From an uncultured Clostridia bacterium (GTDB lineage: Bacteria > Bacillota > Clostridia > TANB77 > CAG-508), in NCBI GenBank assembly GCA_944393125.1, contig CALXZB010000005.1, positions 1 to 53,368 of the forward strand: 53,368 bases of DNA, in the 5' to 3' direction. The position numbers and the translations under genes are program-made. Shown here piece after piece: positions 17,948-26,386 of the stretch; position 1 is the stretch's first letter, and each line of letters opens with the position of its first letter. Below the pieces are notes generated by a model. It saw only the letters and a list, made by a program, of their open reading frames with translations. It was not told the DNA's origin and searched no databases.

Positions 17948-19558
17948 TTATCTTTTTAGCATTTCTTTAGTTGTTATAATATATTCTAAATCCTTGATTG
18001 AAAATTTACTTTTTAGTATGTTGTTATAGTTATTAACTATTTTTACTTTTTTTACTAAATCATCTATATTTTCTTCTTGGAAATTTTCTTTTGATAATTG
18101 CATTCCAAATAATTTATATCTATCTTTTATTATTATTGACAATTCTTTTTTATCACTAATTTTTATGTGATTTATTACTGAAAAAACAGAAAATGTTATA
18201 AAGTCTCTGATATTTTTTGCCATTTCTCCTAATTCTTTATCTGTTATTTCTGGATATTTTTTAATAATTTCTTTTGCCATAAATCCATAATAATAGCTTG
18301 CAATTTTTAATACATCTAGTATTGATGATGTTTCATCTATATTTTTCATAATTGCTCGTTTTACAATTTCATCATCTAATTTCATATATACTTTTTTCAA
18401 TTCTAATATTAAGTCATTTCTTTCTAAAATAATTGAACTGTTTTTCTTATCATTTAAAGCTTTTATACCAAAAAATCCTTTTGATACTTTTCCAAGTTTA
18501 TTATTTAATTTAAAAATATCTGCTGTTATTTTTCTTATTTCATCTTTTAATACTTCATAATTTGTTTTTTTATCTTTACTCTTTTGTTGAGCTTTTAATT
18601 CATCTTCTCTAATTTTTAATACACCATCTAGTAAAAATTTGTATTCCATATATTTAGAGTATTCTGTTAAATTATCATTTAGTTTTTCTATATTTTCATC
18701 CATTTCATTTTTTTCTTCTTCTGATAATTCTTTTACATTTTTAGAAGTTAAATCTAAATATATTTTTTCATAATTGTTTTCTTTATAATCATTTATATTT
18801 AATAAACCACTATAAAATTTATTTAAAATTAATTTATTGTCTATTTCTTCTATTTTGTTTTTTCTTCTTATCAATGACATTTTTGTTTCTTCTACTTGCT
18901 CTGATGTTGAATTTAATTGTTTTTCAGTTGTTTCTATTTTATATTGATAATATCTGTCTATGTCATTTTCATATTTATCATATATAAGTCTTATATTAAC
19001 ATATAAATGTGATACAACTTCAGAACATTTCCAATAAATTTTTTCAAATGTATCTTTTACTTTATCTGAATTTATATTTCCATTATATGCTTCTTGAAGC
19101 AATATTCCCATATATTCTTGTGCATATTCACTTATGTTAAAATCATTTGCACTTATTTTTATTCCAACCATTTCAAATTGTTTTACACAATTAATAAGTT
19201 CTTTATTAAGTCTTTCTAAATTACTTTTGTAATATCCATTTACATTATACACAATTTTGTCTAGTCGCATTTTTTCAAATGATGATCTAGTATCTGTATT
19301 TTTTATTGCCACATCAAGTTTTAAAATTTCCTCTTCTAATTTTGAAATTTCCTCATTTTCCTCAACATCTGTTAATTCATTGTACCTTTCTTCTATATCT
19401 TTTAACAATAGTTGATTTGCGTATTCATATTTTTCTTGCATTTCTTTTATTGTTCCTAATAGTGTTTTTATTGCTTTTATTCCTTTTCTTGGCAAGATTG
19501 TGATTACTTCTTTATCTACATCTATTTGTTTTTCTATGCTTTCAACTAATTCTTTCAT
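17948..19558 (-). CDS. large coiled-coil cytosolic protein of the McrB-like cluster, unknown
   Basis: The 536-residue Lys/Glu-rich protein has no signal or membrane segment. Long stretches are predicted by eye to be helical or coiled-coil (about 30-95, 205-300, 315-365). The C-terminal third (about 390-536) looks globular and contains SKGFFGIKAL and ASYYYGFMAKEI. Its ATG overlaps the stop of the 45-residue gene upstream (ATGA), showing translational coupling. The family is not recognised. Placement among peptidase-substrate pairs and near the AAA+ ATPase suggests a structural or adaptor subunit of the same machine (inference). Confidence 0.6.
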   Translation of the reverse strand: MKELVESIEKQIDVDKEVITILPRKGIKAIKTLLGTIKEMQEKYEYANQLLLKDIEERYNELTDVEENEEISKLEEEILKLDVAIKNTDTRSSFEKMRLDKIVYNVNGYYKSNLERLNKELINCVKQFEMVGIKISANDFNISEYAQEYMGILLQEAYNGNINSDKVKDTFEKIYWKCSEVVSHLYVNIRLIYDKYENDIDRYYQYKIETTEKQLNSTSEQVEETKMSLIRRKNKIEEIDNKLILNKFYSGLLNINDYKENNYEKIYLDLTSKNVKELSEEEKNEMDENIEKLNDNLTEYSKYMEYKFLLDGVLKIREDELKAQQKSKDKKTNYEVLKDEIRKITADIFKLNNKLGKVSKGFFGIKALNDKKNSSIILERNDLILELKKVYMKLDDEIVKRAIMKNIDETSSILDVLKIASYYYGFMAKEIIKKYPEITDKELGEMAKNIRDFITFSVFSVINHIKISDKKELSIIIKDRYKLFGMQLSKENFQEENIDDLVKKVKIVNNYNNILKSKFSIKDLEYIITTKEMLKR

Positions 19559-19692
19559 GAATTTTCCTCCTCTTGTTTCTTGATATTTTCATATTCACTA
19601 TCTAGAAACTTTAAAAAATTTTGTATTTGTTTTTGTACATTTAACAATTCCTCATTTTCTAATTTTGATACATCTATATCTTTTATTTCCAA
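19555..19692 (-). CDS. small 45-residue protein, unknown
   Basis: A TTG start at 19692 follows AGAGGTGAG with a four-base gap. The longer ATG frame from 19740 would overlap the preceding gene and lacks a better ribosome binding site, so the TTG is preferred. The product is charged, helical and Glu/Lys/Asn-rich, probably an amphipathic helix with IQNFLKFLDSEYE. Its stop overlaps the start of the 536-residue coiled-coil gene by four bases. It may be a small partner of that protein. Confidence 0.5.
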   Translation of the reverse strand: MEIKDIDVSKLENEELLNVQKQIQNFLKFLDSEYENIKKQEEENS

Positions 19693-19711
19693 AAAACTCA
19701 CCTCTTTATTT

Positions 19712-20362
19712 CTAAACTTTTTGTGTAAATGTAATTCCAACTTTATAGTTTATCTCTGTTTCTTTAAATTTTGTGTCTGTTTCATTATCCATTAAGTTTT
19801 CTTCAGTATCATTCCATCTAAATATAACTATTATTCTTTTCTGTTTTTCTTCTGTTGTTGTAGGATCTATTGTTTGAGTAATTTCAGATAATTGATATTT
19901 TCCATTTGTTTTAGATAATGTTGTTATTTCTCCTATATCATCTATTGTTGTTATTGGTATTATTTCAAAATCTAAATCTAATATTTTATAAGCATATACT
20001 TCAAAGTCTGTTAATTCAGTAGTATTTGTTTGTTCAATATTAAATGAGAAATCAAATTCAACATCAACATTAGTATAGTCTATTACAAAATCAAAGCATC
20101 CTATTCTTCCTGGTACTAAAGTGTCATTATTATTCATGTGTTCATTATGAAAGAATATTGGTGTCATCACATTTGTAAGTGTTTCTTCATTGTGTATGTT
20201 TTTTTCATTAACATTTATTACCCATTTTTTTATATTTGTAGCATATATAGTGTCTATTTTTTCAAAATATTTTGCATATGTTCTCTGTATAGAAAAAACA
20301 GTTGTTAATATTGATATAATACATAATATTTGTATTATTTTTAGTTTTGTTTTCTCTTTCAT
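19712..20362 (-). CDS. TasA/CalY-like secreted protein (AKY leader)
   Basis: The 216-residue protein has a basic start, hydrophobic core (about 9-25) and RTYAKYFEK, the leader form found in SipW substrates. The mature part is beta-rich, with LVPGRIGCFDFVIDY (one Cys), IVIFRWNDTEENLMDNETD and a C-terminal KVGITFTQ. It closely resembles the protein at 25751-26386 (APGGQAYFDIIID, YFKWLNEENNNETD). Those two and their upstream peptidases look like duplicated pairs. The gene follows a SipW-type peptidase gene after 18 bases. It is a putative matrix or fibre subunit. Confidence 0.7.
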   Translation of the reverse strand: MKEKTKLKIIQILCIISILTTVFSIQRTYAKYFEKIDTIYATNIKKWVINVNEKNIHNEETLTNVMTPIFFHNEHMNNNDTLVPGRIGCFDFVIDYTNVDVEFDFSFNIEQTNTTELTDFEVYAYKILDLDFEIIPITTIDDIGEITTLSKTNGKYQLSEITQTIDPTTTEEKQKRIIVIFRWNDTEENLMDNETDTKFKETEINYKVGITFTQKV

Positions 20363-20380
20363 ATATACCTATATCCCTTT

Positions 20381-20914
20381 CTATTCTACTTCTTTAAGTT
20401 TCCTTAATTTTTTTCTCGTAATACATAAAAAAATGTATATAGTTAATGGTAAAATTCCACAAAAGTAAAATATATAATTATTATTTAATAATGTACAGAT
20501 TATTGTTAATATATATAGTTTCCCTATAACTACTCCATTGATTTGCTCACTATATACAAGTGGATCTTCTGTATTGTTTGCAATTCCTTTTGTATGAAAC
20601 ACTTTTTGTTCTTCTTGTGTCTCAATTTCAACAACTTGATGTGTTACTAATTTTCCTTTCATTACTCCTGTTGTTCCCCAATATGTTATATCATCACCTA
20701 CTACTATTTTGTCTATATCTTTTTCCTTCACTAATATGACATCTCCTACTTTATATTTAGGTTCCATACTTCCTGTTTGTACTCTAAATAATCTATATCC
20801 CAAAAAAGATTTTTCGTTTTTTGTCAAATTCTGCGTTAAAATTATTGCAGTCATAAATAATATAATAATCAGTAATATTTTTCCAAGTATTTTCCATATT
20901 ATTTTCCCTATCAT
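20381..20914 (-). CDS. signal peptidase I, SipW-type
   Basis: The 177-residue protein has an N-terminal helix, Ser49 in VQTGSMEPKY, His92 in VTHQVVEI, HTKGIANNTEDP (KGxxN box with acidic residue) and INGVVIGK, then a C-terminal helix. It begins one base after the stop of the DUF2357-like gene, whose last codons contain its ribosome binding site (GTGAGG). The translation of the peptidase is therefore tied to the McrB/DUF2357-like pair, which links export to the ATPase genetically. Confidence 0.9.
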   Translation of the reverse strand: MIGKIIWKILGKILLIIILFMTAIILTQNLTKNEKSFLGYRLFRVQTGSMEPKYKVGDVILVKEKDIDKIVVGDDITYWGTTGVMKGKLVTHQVVEIETQEEQKVFHTKGIANNTEDPLVYSEQINGVVIGKLYILTIICTLLNNNYIFYFCGILPLTIYIFLCITRKKLRKLKEVE

Positions 20915-20915
20915 G

Positions 20916-22037
20916 TTATTTTAACCTCACTTCTTTGGCCTGTTCCATATACTTTTCAATTCTCTGCTTAAATTTATCTTCTACTGGTTTTAGAGATATT
21001 ATTTTTTTAGATTTTATAATCATATATTTTTCTGCAATTAATTCTCTTAATTCTTTATCTGTTAAATCTGGATTAAGATTTATAATTTTTTCCATTAGTG
21101 CATCAGTTAATTCTTGTATCATATTTTTTTGTTCATCAGAATTTTTCTTTTGCTTTTTTATTTTTTCTTCATTTTCATAATTTTTAAATATTAAATGCAT
21201 TAAATATATATCTTCATCTACTAATGTTTTAGCCAATCCCTTTTCTTCATGTTTATCACTTAATTTTTGTGCTTTTTGTTTTAGCTCTAATTGATCACGC
21301 AAATAATTCCATAGTTTTACTGCATATTGGAAATTTACGTTTTTAAGTAATACGTTTGTCATTTTTAAAGGCGGTTTTACAAGTGTTACTTCTTTATCTT
21401 CCAAAATTTTATATACTTGTGTATTTTTTATATTTTTTAAAGCTATTCTTATTGCCTTTATCCTTTTGGCTCTATCTGTTCGACCTTTTTCTTTTTTTTG
21501 CTTTTCAGCAGAATAGTCAAATTTTATTTTAACTGTTTCTTGATTTAATTTTGTTTCAGCTTGATATGTCGCTTTTTGATAGTCTTTTCCTTTGTTTTTT
21601 GGATTTTCATCTTTTTCACGTAAAAATATAAAATCTTCTATAAATCTTATTAATGTATACAAAAATCTATTTTCATATGTAACAAATGTTTCTTCTTTAT
21701 ATATATTTAATATTTTATTAGGAATAACATCTCCATTATTAGGGTCATATTCTTCTACATAGTTTACATGTTTTGTTAAATGTTTTATACTTTCTACAGA
21801 TACTTTTTTTATAGATTCTATTTTAACAATTTCTTCTTCAGTAATAATTTGTTTTATTTGTTTTGTTAAAGCTTTTTCTATATATGGAATTGTGAATTCT
21901 ACCATATCTAACCATTCATCACTCTCGACACTTTGATTTTTTTTCAAATCCATTATTAGCTTAGAATTTATTTTATCAAGAAATTCTTTTGATTTATCTT
22001 CTTCTAAACTAGCCAATTTTGTAATGTTTAAGCTCAT
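20916..22037 (-). CDS. DUF2357/McrC-like partner of the AAA+ ATPase, no nuclease motif seen
   Basis: The 373-residue cytosolic, Lys/Glu-rich protein was started at 22037 (MSLNITK), because GGAGGAG stands nine bases before it; an ATG six codons earlier lacks a site. Near residue 120 is FVTYENRFLYTLIRF, similar to the ENRF-type motif of DUF2357 proteins encoded with McrB-like ATPases. No PD-(D/E)xK nuclease motif was seen in the C-terminal half, which is helical with many Lys/Glu. It lies directly downstream of the ATPase gene, the usual McrB-McrC order. A non-nucleolytic adaptor role is inferred; the family call is by motif only. Confidence 0.5.
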   Translation of the reverse strand: MSLNITKLASLEEDKSKEFLDKINSKLIMDLKKNQSVESDEWLDMVEFTIPYIEKALTKQIKQIITEEEIVKIESIKKVSVESIKHLTKHVNYVEEYDPNNGDVIPNKILNIYKEETFVTYENRFLYTLIRFIEDFIFLREKDENPKNKGKDYQKATYQAETKLNQETVKIKFDYSAEKQKKEKGRTDRAKRIKAIRIALKNIKNTQVYKILEDKEVTLVKPPLKMTNVLLKNVNFQYAVKLWNYLRDQLELKQKAQKLSDKHEEKGLAKTLVDEDIYLMHLIFKNYENEEKIKKQKKNSDEQKNMIQELTDALMEKIINLNPDLTDKELRELIAEKYMIIKSKKIISLKPVEDKFKQRIEKYMEQAKEVRLK

Positions 22038-22054
22038 TTTATTTTTCTCCTCCA

Positions 22055-23599
22055 TTAAGACATTTTCTTAAGTCTCAATAAAAATTCAATACATTCAGAC
22101 ATTTTACCTTTTCCAAAAGTCTTGTCTAAAAAGTTTATGTATCCGTCAATTTCATCTTTAATTAAAGCTAAATTAAGTCCTTCAAATTTTCTTAAAACTT
22201 TTTTTGCCATAAAATAATCTACTGCTTCTGTTTCATCTCCACCACAAGCTACATATACTGGTACAAATTTTCTCATATGTTTTACAATACGGTTACCAAA
22301 TGCTACTCTAAAATGTTTTATTGTATAATCATCCATTGCATCTATTTTCTTTAATGTTTCTGGAGACATTGCATATTCTGATATTGCTTTTTCAAATAAT
22401 TCATTTAAGTATGAATAATTTACATTCATTGGCTCTACATTTGTAGCTTCGAATGCCTTTCCTTTTTCATCAATGTCTATTGGCATAGCTCTATCATATA
22501 CTTTATCTGTTACCATAAATGTTGAATCATCATTATTTATTGTTCCTATGTACCATGTATTTGTTGGAATTTGTAGTTTTCCTTTTATTAATCTCTTAGG
22601 GTCTGTTGGCCATGTGCTTTGTACAACTTCAATTTTCCAATCTTTTGGATTATGCATTTCTAGTATTGATAGCATTTCTGCAAAATAGTATTCAACACGT
22701 GCTAAGTTCATTTCATCTAGTATTACTGTATAAACTTCATCAGTATATCCAGCTTCATATAAATAGCTTAAAAAATCTGTTTCATTGAATTTTTTAGTAA
22801 ATTCATTTAAATATCCTACTATATCTGTTCTATCTCTCCAAGAAGGTTGTACAGGTACTACACATGATGGGTGTTTTAAGAAATTTCCCCAAGCTAATGA
22901 GATAGATGTTTTACCAGTACCAGAAATACCTTGTAATATTACTAGTTTTGTTGATGCAATTGCTGATACAAATAATCTAATTAATTTTTCGCTATAATAT
23001 AATCCAAGTTGGCTTGCAGCAAAATTTCTAAATTTAAAGCAAAATTCAGGTAATGTAAATGAATTTCCATAGTCTTTTTGTTTATATTTAGCAAATTCTT
23101 GATCTATTACAGTTAATTTAGAGAATCTACTTTCTACATTTGGATCAATTACTTCTTCGCCTTTTGCTTCTGATGCAAGTGCAGCTCTTTCTGCTACTGT
23201 TCCAACACCATCAGTATTTATATCTAATTCTGGATTTTTCATTGATAATATTTTTAATTTTTCACTTACTAAGTCTTCTACTTGCCTATTTAAATTATCT
23301 ATTTCTTTTAATAAATTTTCTTGGTCAAGTAATTTTTTTCTCCATTTTCCGTATTTTTTAACAAAAAGCGCTATTATTACAACTGCTGTTCCAACAACAA
23401 CTAGTATTGCTATTATAGCAAGTCCTGTTAAAAACCATTCTGATATAGAAAAATCATTTTTATAGTGTTGTATTATGTTGTAATACTCTGGAATGTTAAA
23501 TATGTTAATTATACCATTCCACAATCCTACAATTATTTCTTTAAATCCTGAAAAAAATTGATTTAAAAATTCAAATAAAAATCTACCATATGTTTCCAT
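22055..23599 (-). CDS. membrane-anchored McrB-like AAA+ ATPase
   Basis: The 514-residue protein has an N-terminal amphipathic region, one strong membrane helix (about 56-81) and a short coiled coil (about 85-120). The AAA+ core has Walker A GISGTGKT (224-231), a PSWRDRTDIVGY motif (252-263) as in McrB-family COG1401 ATPases, Walker B ILDEMN (293-298), the sensor block GTINNDDST (352-360) and a likely arginine finger in YDRA (368-371). McrB proteins usually carry an N-terminal DNA-recognition domain; here a membrane anchor replaces it, so recognition of foreign DNA is unlikely. It is followed by a DUF2357-like gene and flanked by SipW-type peptidases and secreted proteins. It may be a membrane-coupled remodelling or assembly motor (inference). 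Confidence 0.85.
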   Translation of the reverse strand: METYGRFLFEFLNQFFSGFKEIIVGLWNGIINIFNIPEYYNIIQHYKNDFSISEWFLTGLAIIAILVVVGTAVVIIALFVKKYGKWRKKLLDQENLLKEIDNLNRQVEDLVSEKLKILSMKNPELDINTDGVGTVAERAALASEAKGEEVIDPNVESRFSKLTVIDQEFAKYKQKDYGNSFTLPEFCFKFRNFAASQLGLYYSEKLIRLFVSAIASTKLVILQGISGTGKTSISLAWGNFLKHPSCVVPVQPSWRDRTDIVGYLNEFTKKFNETDFLSYLYEAGYTDEVYTVILDEMNLARVEYYFAEMLSILEMHNPKDWKIEVVQSTWPTDPKRLIKGKLQIPTNTWYIGTINNDDSTFMVTDKVYDRAMPIDIDEKGKAFEATNVEPMNVNYSYLNELFEKAISEYAMSPETLKKIDAMDDYTIKHFRVAFGNRIVKHMRKFVPVYVACGGDETEAVDYFMAKKVLRKFEGLNLALIKDEIDGYINFLDKTFGKGKMSECIEFLLRLKKMS

Positions 23600-23623
23600 A
23601 TTTATATCTCCTGTTCTCTTTTG

Positions 23624-24646
23624 CTATTTATATATAATTTTATTTTGTATAGCTTTGTTTTGCTTTAATAATTTGTTTATTTCTAAGTTTTTTGATGCTA
23701 TTATTATATTAAAGATTTTTAATTTTTCAACATCCTCAATCTTTTTTATTGTATTATCTAGTATGATTGCAAATTTATATCCTCTGTTTATATAATCAAG
23801 TACCATTTTTTGATTTTTTAAATAATCCGCATATTCTATTTGTATATTTATTTTTTCTTGTAAAGCTTGATTATCTATGATTGATAATAAACTTTCTAGT
23901 TTAGTTTTTTTCTTAAATAATGTACTTGCAAATTCAGAAATATATGAATCATTAAAGTTTCCTTCAATTATGTCTCTTATTATTATTATACTTAGCAATA
24001 TATATTCTACTTGTAATTTATCTTCTGCTATAATTCCTTCATTAAATACTTTATTTATTGCAACATCACTATATTGCATTGGTATTTTTACATTATGTTC
24101 TATTTTAGAAAAATATAAATTTTCTCTTTGTTCACAACTTTCAAAACTTAATGAAAATTCATCTGTCTCAAATTTGTCTAAAAATACATCTATTTCTAGC
24201 ATATCACTAGTTATTTCTTTATATAATTCTTCCTCTTTTTCTTTTGATGTTTTTACATTAAATTCTGCAGTTACTATTTCCATTATTTTTTTTATAATCT
24301 CTCTTAAACTTTCTATTTTTTTGAAGTTTTCTATTTTTCTTACATTATCGAAAAACAAAATATAAGCAAATACTTTTTTTACATTGTTTATCATTTTGCT
24401 ATTTTGATTATTAGAATCTTTTTTCATTAAAATTTGTTCTTTATATTCAAGTTCATCAATTATTCTTAAGTAAAATGCTCTAGCTGGTTTATTTGTGTTT
24501 TGTATATTGTAATATCTTGCATTTATATATGTCTTTAAATATTCACTAACTATTTCTTCGTCATAAAATCTAGCATAAATTAATTTCATATACTTTTTTA
24601 TTCTTTTTTCTGTAAAATTCAAATACATGTCCATTATATTTTTCAT
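23624..24646 (-). CDS. 340-residue cytosolic protein of the ATPase cluster, unknown
   Basis: The product is helical, rich in Ile, Lys, Asn and Glu, without a signal or clear membrane segment. Regions include RAFYLRIIDELEYKEQIL (about 56-73) and FAYILFFDNVRKIENF (about 93-108). It lies 25 bases upstream of the AAA+ gene and about 10 bases after a TasA-like gene, so it shares their transcript. The family is not recognised. It may be an adaptor of the ATPase by position alone. Confidence 0.55.
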   Translation of the reverse strand: MKNIMDMYLNFTEKRIKKYMKLIYARFYDEEIVSEYLKTYINARYYNIQNTNKPARAFYLRIIDELEYKEQILMKKDSNNQNSKMINNVKKVFAYILFFDNVRKIENFKKIESLREIIKKIMEIVTAEFNVKTSKEKEEELYKEITSDMLEIDVFLDKFETDEFSLSFESCEQRENLYFSKIEHNVKIPMQYSDVAINKVFNEGIIAEDKLQVEYILLSIIIIRDIIEGNFNDSYISEFASTLFKKKTKLESLLSIIDNQALQEKINIQIEYADYLKNQKMVLDYINRGYKFAIILDNTIKKIEDVEKLKIFNIIIASKNLEINKLLKQNKAIQNKIIYK

Positions 24647-24656
24647 ATTTTACCTC

Positions 24657-25232
24657 TTATTCATCTATTATCTGTCTTGCAGATAATTCTATTTTTATAT
24701 CTTCTATTAAATCAGCATATTCAGAATTTGAACTATATTCTTCTGGAAATGTTATTTTCATTACAAGTGTATCTGTTTCATTTATATTGCTATCCATTGA
24801 AAAATCATTGTCTTTTGCTAGTAATTGTATTTGTCTATAATACGTGTTATCATTATCCATGTATAATTGGTCATCTTTAGTACAAATTACTCCATCTTTG
24901 CTAATTTCATAACTTAATGGTAAATAAGTTGAAGCAGTTATTGTAATATCATATTCTAAATCTGTTTCTGCTTTTTGACCTTCTTGATTGAAATTAGATA
25001 CTGTAAATGTATATTCAAAAGGTTCTTGTCTTGGATATATGTCTTCTACTAAAATCCTTTCAGTTTGAAAACTATTATCTACTATCCAAAATGCAACATC
25101 TACATCTCTTTGTGCATCTCCTTCTGTTTGATATTTTGCTAATGTTTTTCTTATTTGATTAATTGCAAAAATTATAATTGCAATTAATAATATTATTGTT
25201 AGACTTTTTAATAATCTTTTTTTATCAATCAT
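24657..25232 (-). CDS. TasA/CalY-like secreted protein (AKY leader)
   Basis: The 191-residue protein has a basic start, hydrophobic core (about 10-25) and RKTLAKYQTEGDA, the SipW-substrate leader pattern. The mature domain is all-beta, with VAFWIVDNSFQTE, YEISKDGVICTKDD (single Cys) and a C-terminal IKIELSARQ. Its ATG overlaps the last eight bases of the upstream peptidase gene, behind GGAG, a tight peptidase-substrate coupling. It probably forms or modifies a surface layer; the exact role is unknown. Confidence 0.7.
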   Translation of the reverse strand: MIDKKRLLKSLTIILLIAIIIFAINQIRKTLAKYQTEGDAQRDVDVAFWIVDNSFQTERILVEDIYPRQEPFEYTFTVSNFNQEGQKAETDLEYDITITASTYLPLSYEISKDGVICTKDDQLYMDNDNTYYRQIQLLAKDNDFSMDSNINETDTLVMKITFPEEYSSNSEYADLIEDIKIELSARQIIDE

Positions 25233-25761
25233 TCTTTTCTCCTGTTTGTTTTGAGTTCATCTTATTTTCTTTATATGAGATTAAAATTATAATTAATATT
25301 ACACTTATAATAATTGGTACTATAACATCTGCATCTGTAAATACTTTTTTCCATATTTCTACATTTTTAACTACATATACCACTTTTCCTATTACTACAT
25401 CTTGAGTTATTTCTTCATCTGAAGTATTATTATTATCTCCTTTTGTAATGATACTTTTTTCTTCTATTTCTAATATTCTATGTGTTATAAATGTATTTTC
25501 TTTTTTATATGTTATAATATCATTTACTTGTATTGATTCACCTATTTTTACAATTACTATATCACCTTTTTTTATTGTAGGAGACATACTTTCTGTTTCT
25601 GTGTTAAATACTGAATATCCAAATATATTAATATATTCCTCATTCTTTACGTTTAATTGAATAGATGCCCATATAGTAATAATGGCAATGATAACTAATA
25701 TAAATATTATTAAATTAATTATAACGTCTCTTATAATTTTTAATATTTTATTATGTTCCAT
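25225..25761 (-). CDS. signal peptidase I, SipW-type
   Basis: The 178-residue protein has an N-terminal helix (about 12-33), Ser58 in NTETESMSPT, His94 in FITHRILEI, the KGDNNNTSDE box and VIGKVVYV, followed by a C-terminal helix. All Ser/His catalytic elements are present. It overlaps the upstream TasA-like gene by 11 bases and the downstream one by 8, so three genes are translationally chained. Confidence 0.9.
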   Translation of the reverse strand: MEHNKILKIIRDVIINLIIFILVIIAIITIWASIQLNVKNEEYINIFGYSVFNTETESMSPTIKKGDIVIVKIGESIQVNDIITYKKENTFITHRILEIEEKSIITKGDNNNTSDEEITQDVVIGKVVYVVKNVEIWKKVFTDADVIVPIIISVILIIILISYKENKMNSKQTGEKND

Positions 25762-26386
25762 TGCCTATCACTTCTCCTGTATATTGTTGTAAGGTTATTT
25801 TTAATGGTACTGATAATTTAGCATTTTCTGTTATTGCTAAATTAGTGTCTGTTTCATTGTTATTTTCCTCATTTAACCATTTAAAATATATTCTTATATA
25901 ATTTTTATAACCTTCATTTATTTGGGTTACAGGAATTACACTTGTATATGAAATTGTCTCTTTTAATTCTGTTTCATTTGTAATTTGATCTGTTTCCCCA
26001 TCTTTTTTGAAATAGTTTTCTGCATCTATCATTTCAAAATTTGCTGGTAATGTTTCATTTTGAAGTAGTTCAACTTTATATATAATAGATACATCTGTGT
26101 TTAATGGGTCTATTATTATATCAAAATATGCTTGTCCTCCTGGTGCAATTTTGTCAGCTTGAATATATTCAGAATTTACATATCCAAGCTGATTATCTGC
26201 AATTGTAAATTGTTCAACTTGTCCACTTGAGGTCAAGTCTGTTTCATTTACTTTTATTTCCCATGCTCCTGTTAAAGTTGTATATTCTCCTTCTAATTGT
26301 TCTTTATATAATGCATACATTTTAGTTATTTGAAAAGTTGATATAATTAACATTATTAATAATAAAATTGTTAATAATTTTTTCAT
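25751..26386 (-). CDS. TasA/CalY-like secreted protein (ALY leader)
   Basis: The 211-residue protein has a Lys-rich start, hydrophobic core and KMYALYKEQ, a variant of the Y-A-K-Y leader. Mature motifs IAPGGQAYFDIIID and YFKWLNEENNNETD match the protein at 19712-20362, indicating a duplicated pair. It has no cysteine. The gene overlaps both its neighbours by a few bases, being preceded by the divergent signal-peptidase-like gene (ATGA overlap). It is a structural surface protein by inference. Confidence 0.7.
   Translation of the reverse strand: MKKLLTILLLIMLIISTFQITKMYALYKEQLEGEYTTLTGAWEIKVNETDLTSSGQVEQFTIADNQLGYVNSEYIQADKIAPGGQAYFDIIIDPLNTDVSIIYKVELLQNETLPANFEMIDAENYFKKDGETDQITNETELKETISYTSVIPVTQINEGYKNYIRIYFKWLNEENNNETDTNLAITENAKLSVPLKITLQQYTGEVIGNGT

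Noticed and set aside
20916..23599. Ordinary McrBC restriction system
   Set aside because: The McrB-like protein has a membrane helix and no DNA-recognition domain, no nuclease motif was seen in the partner, and the neighbours are export genes.
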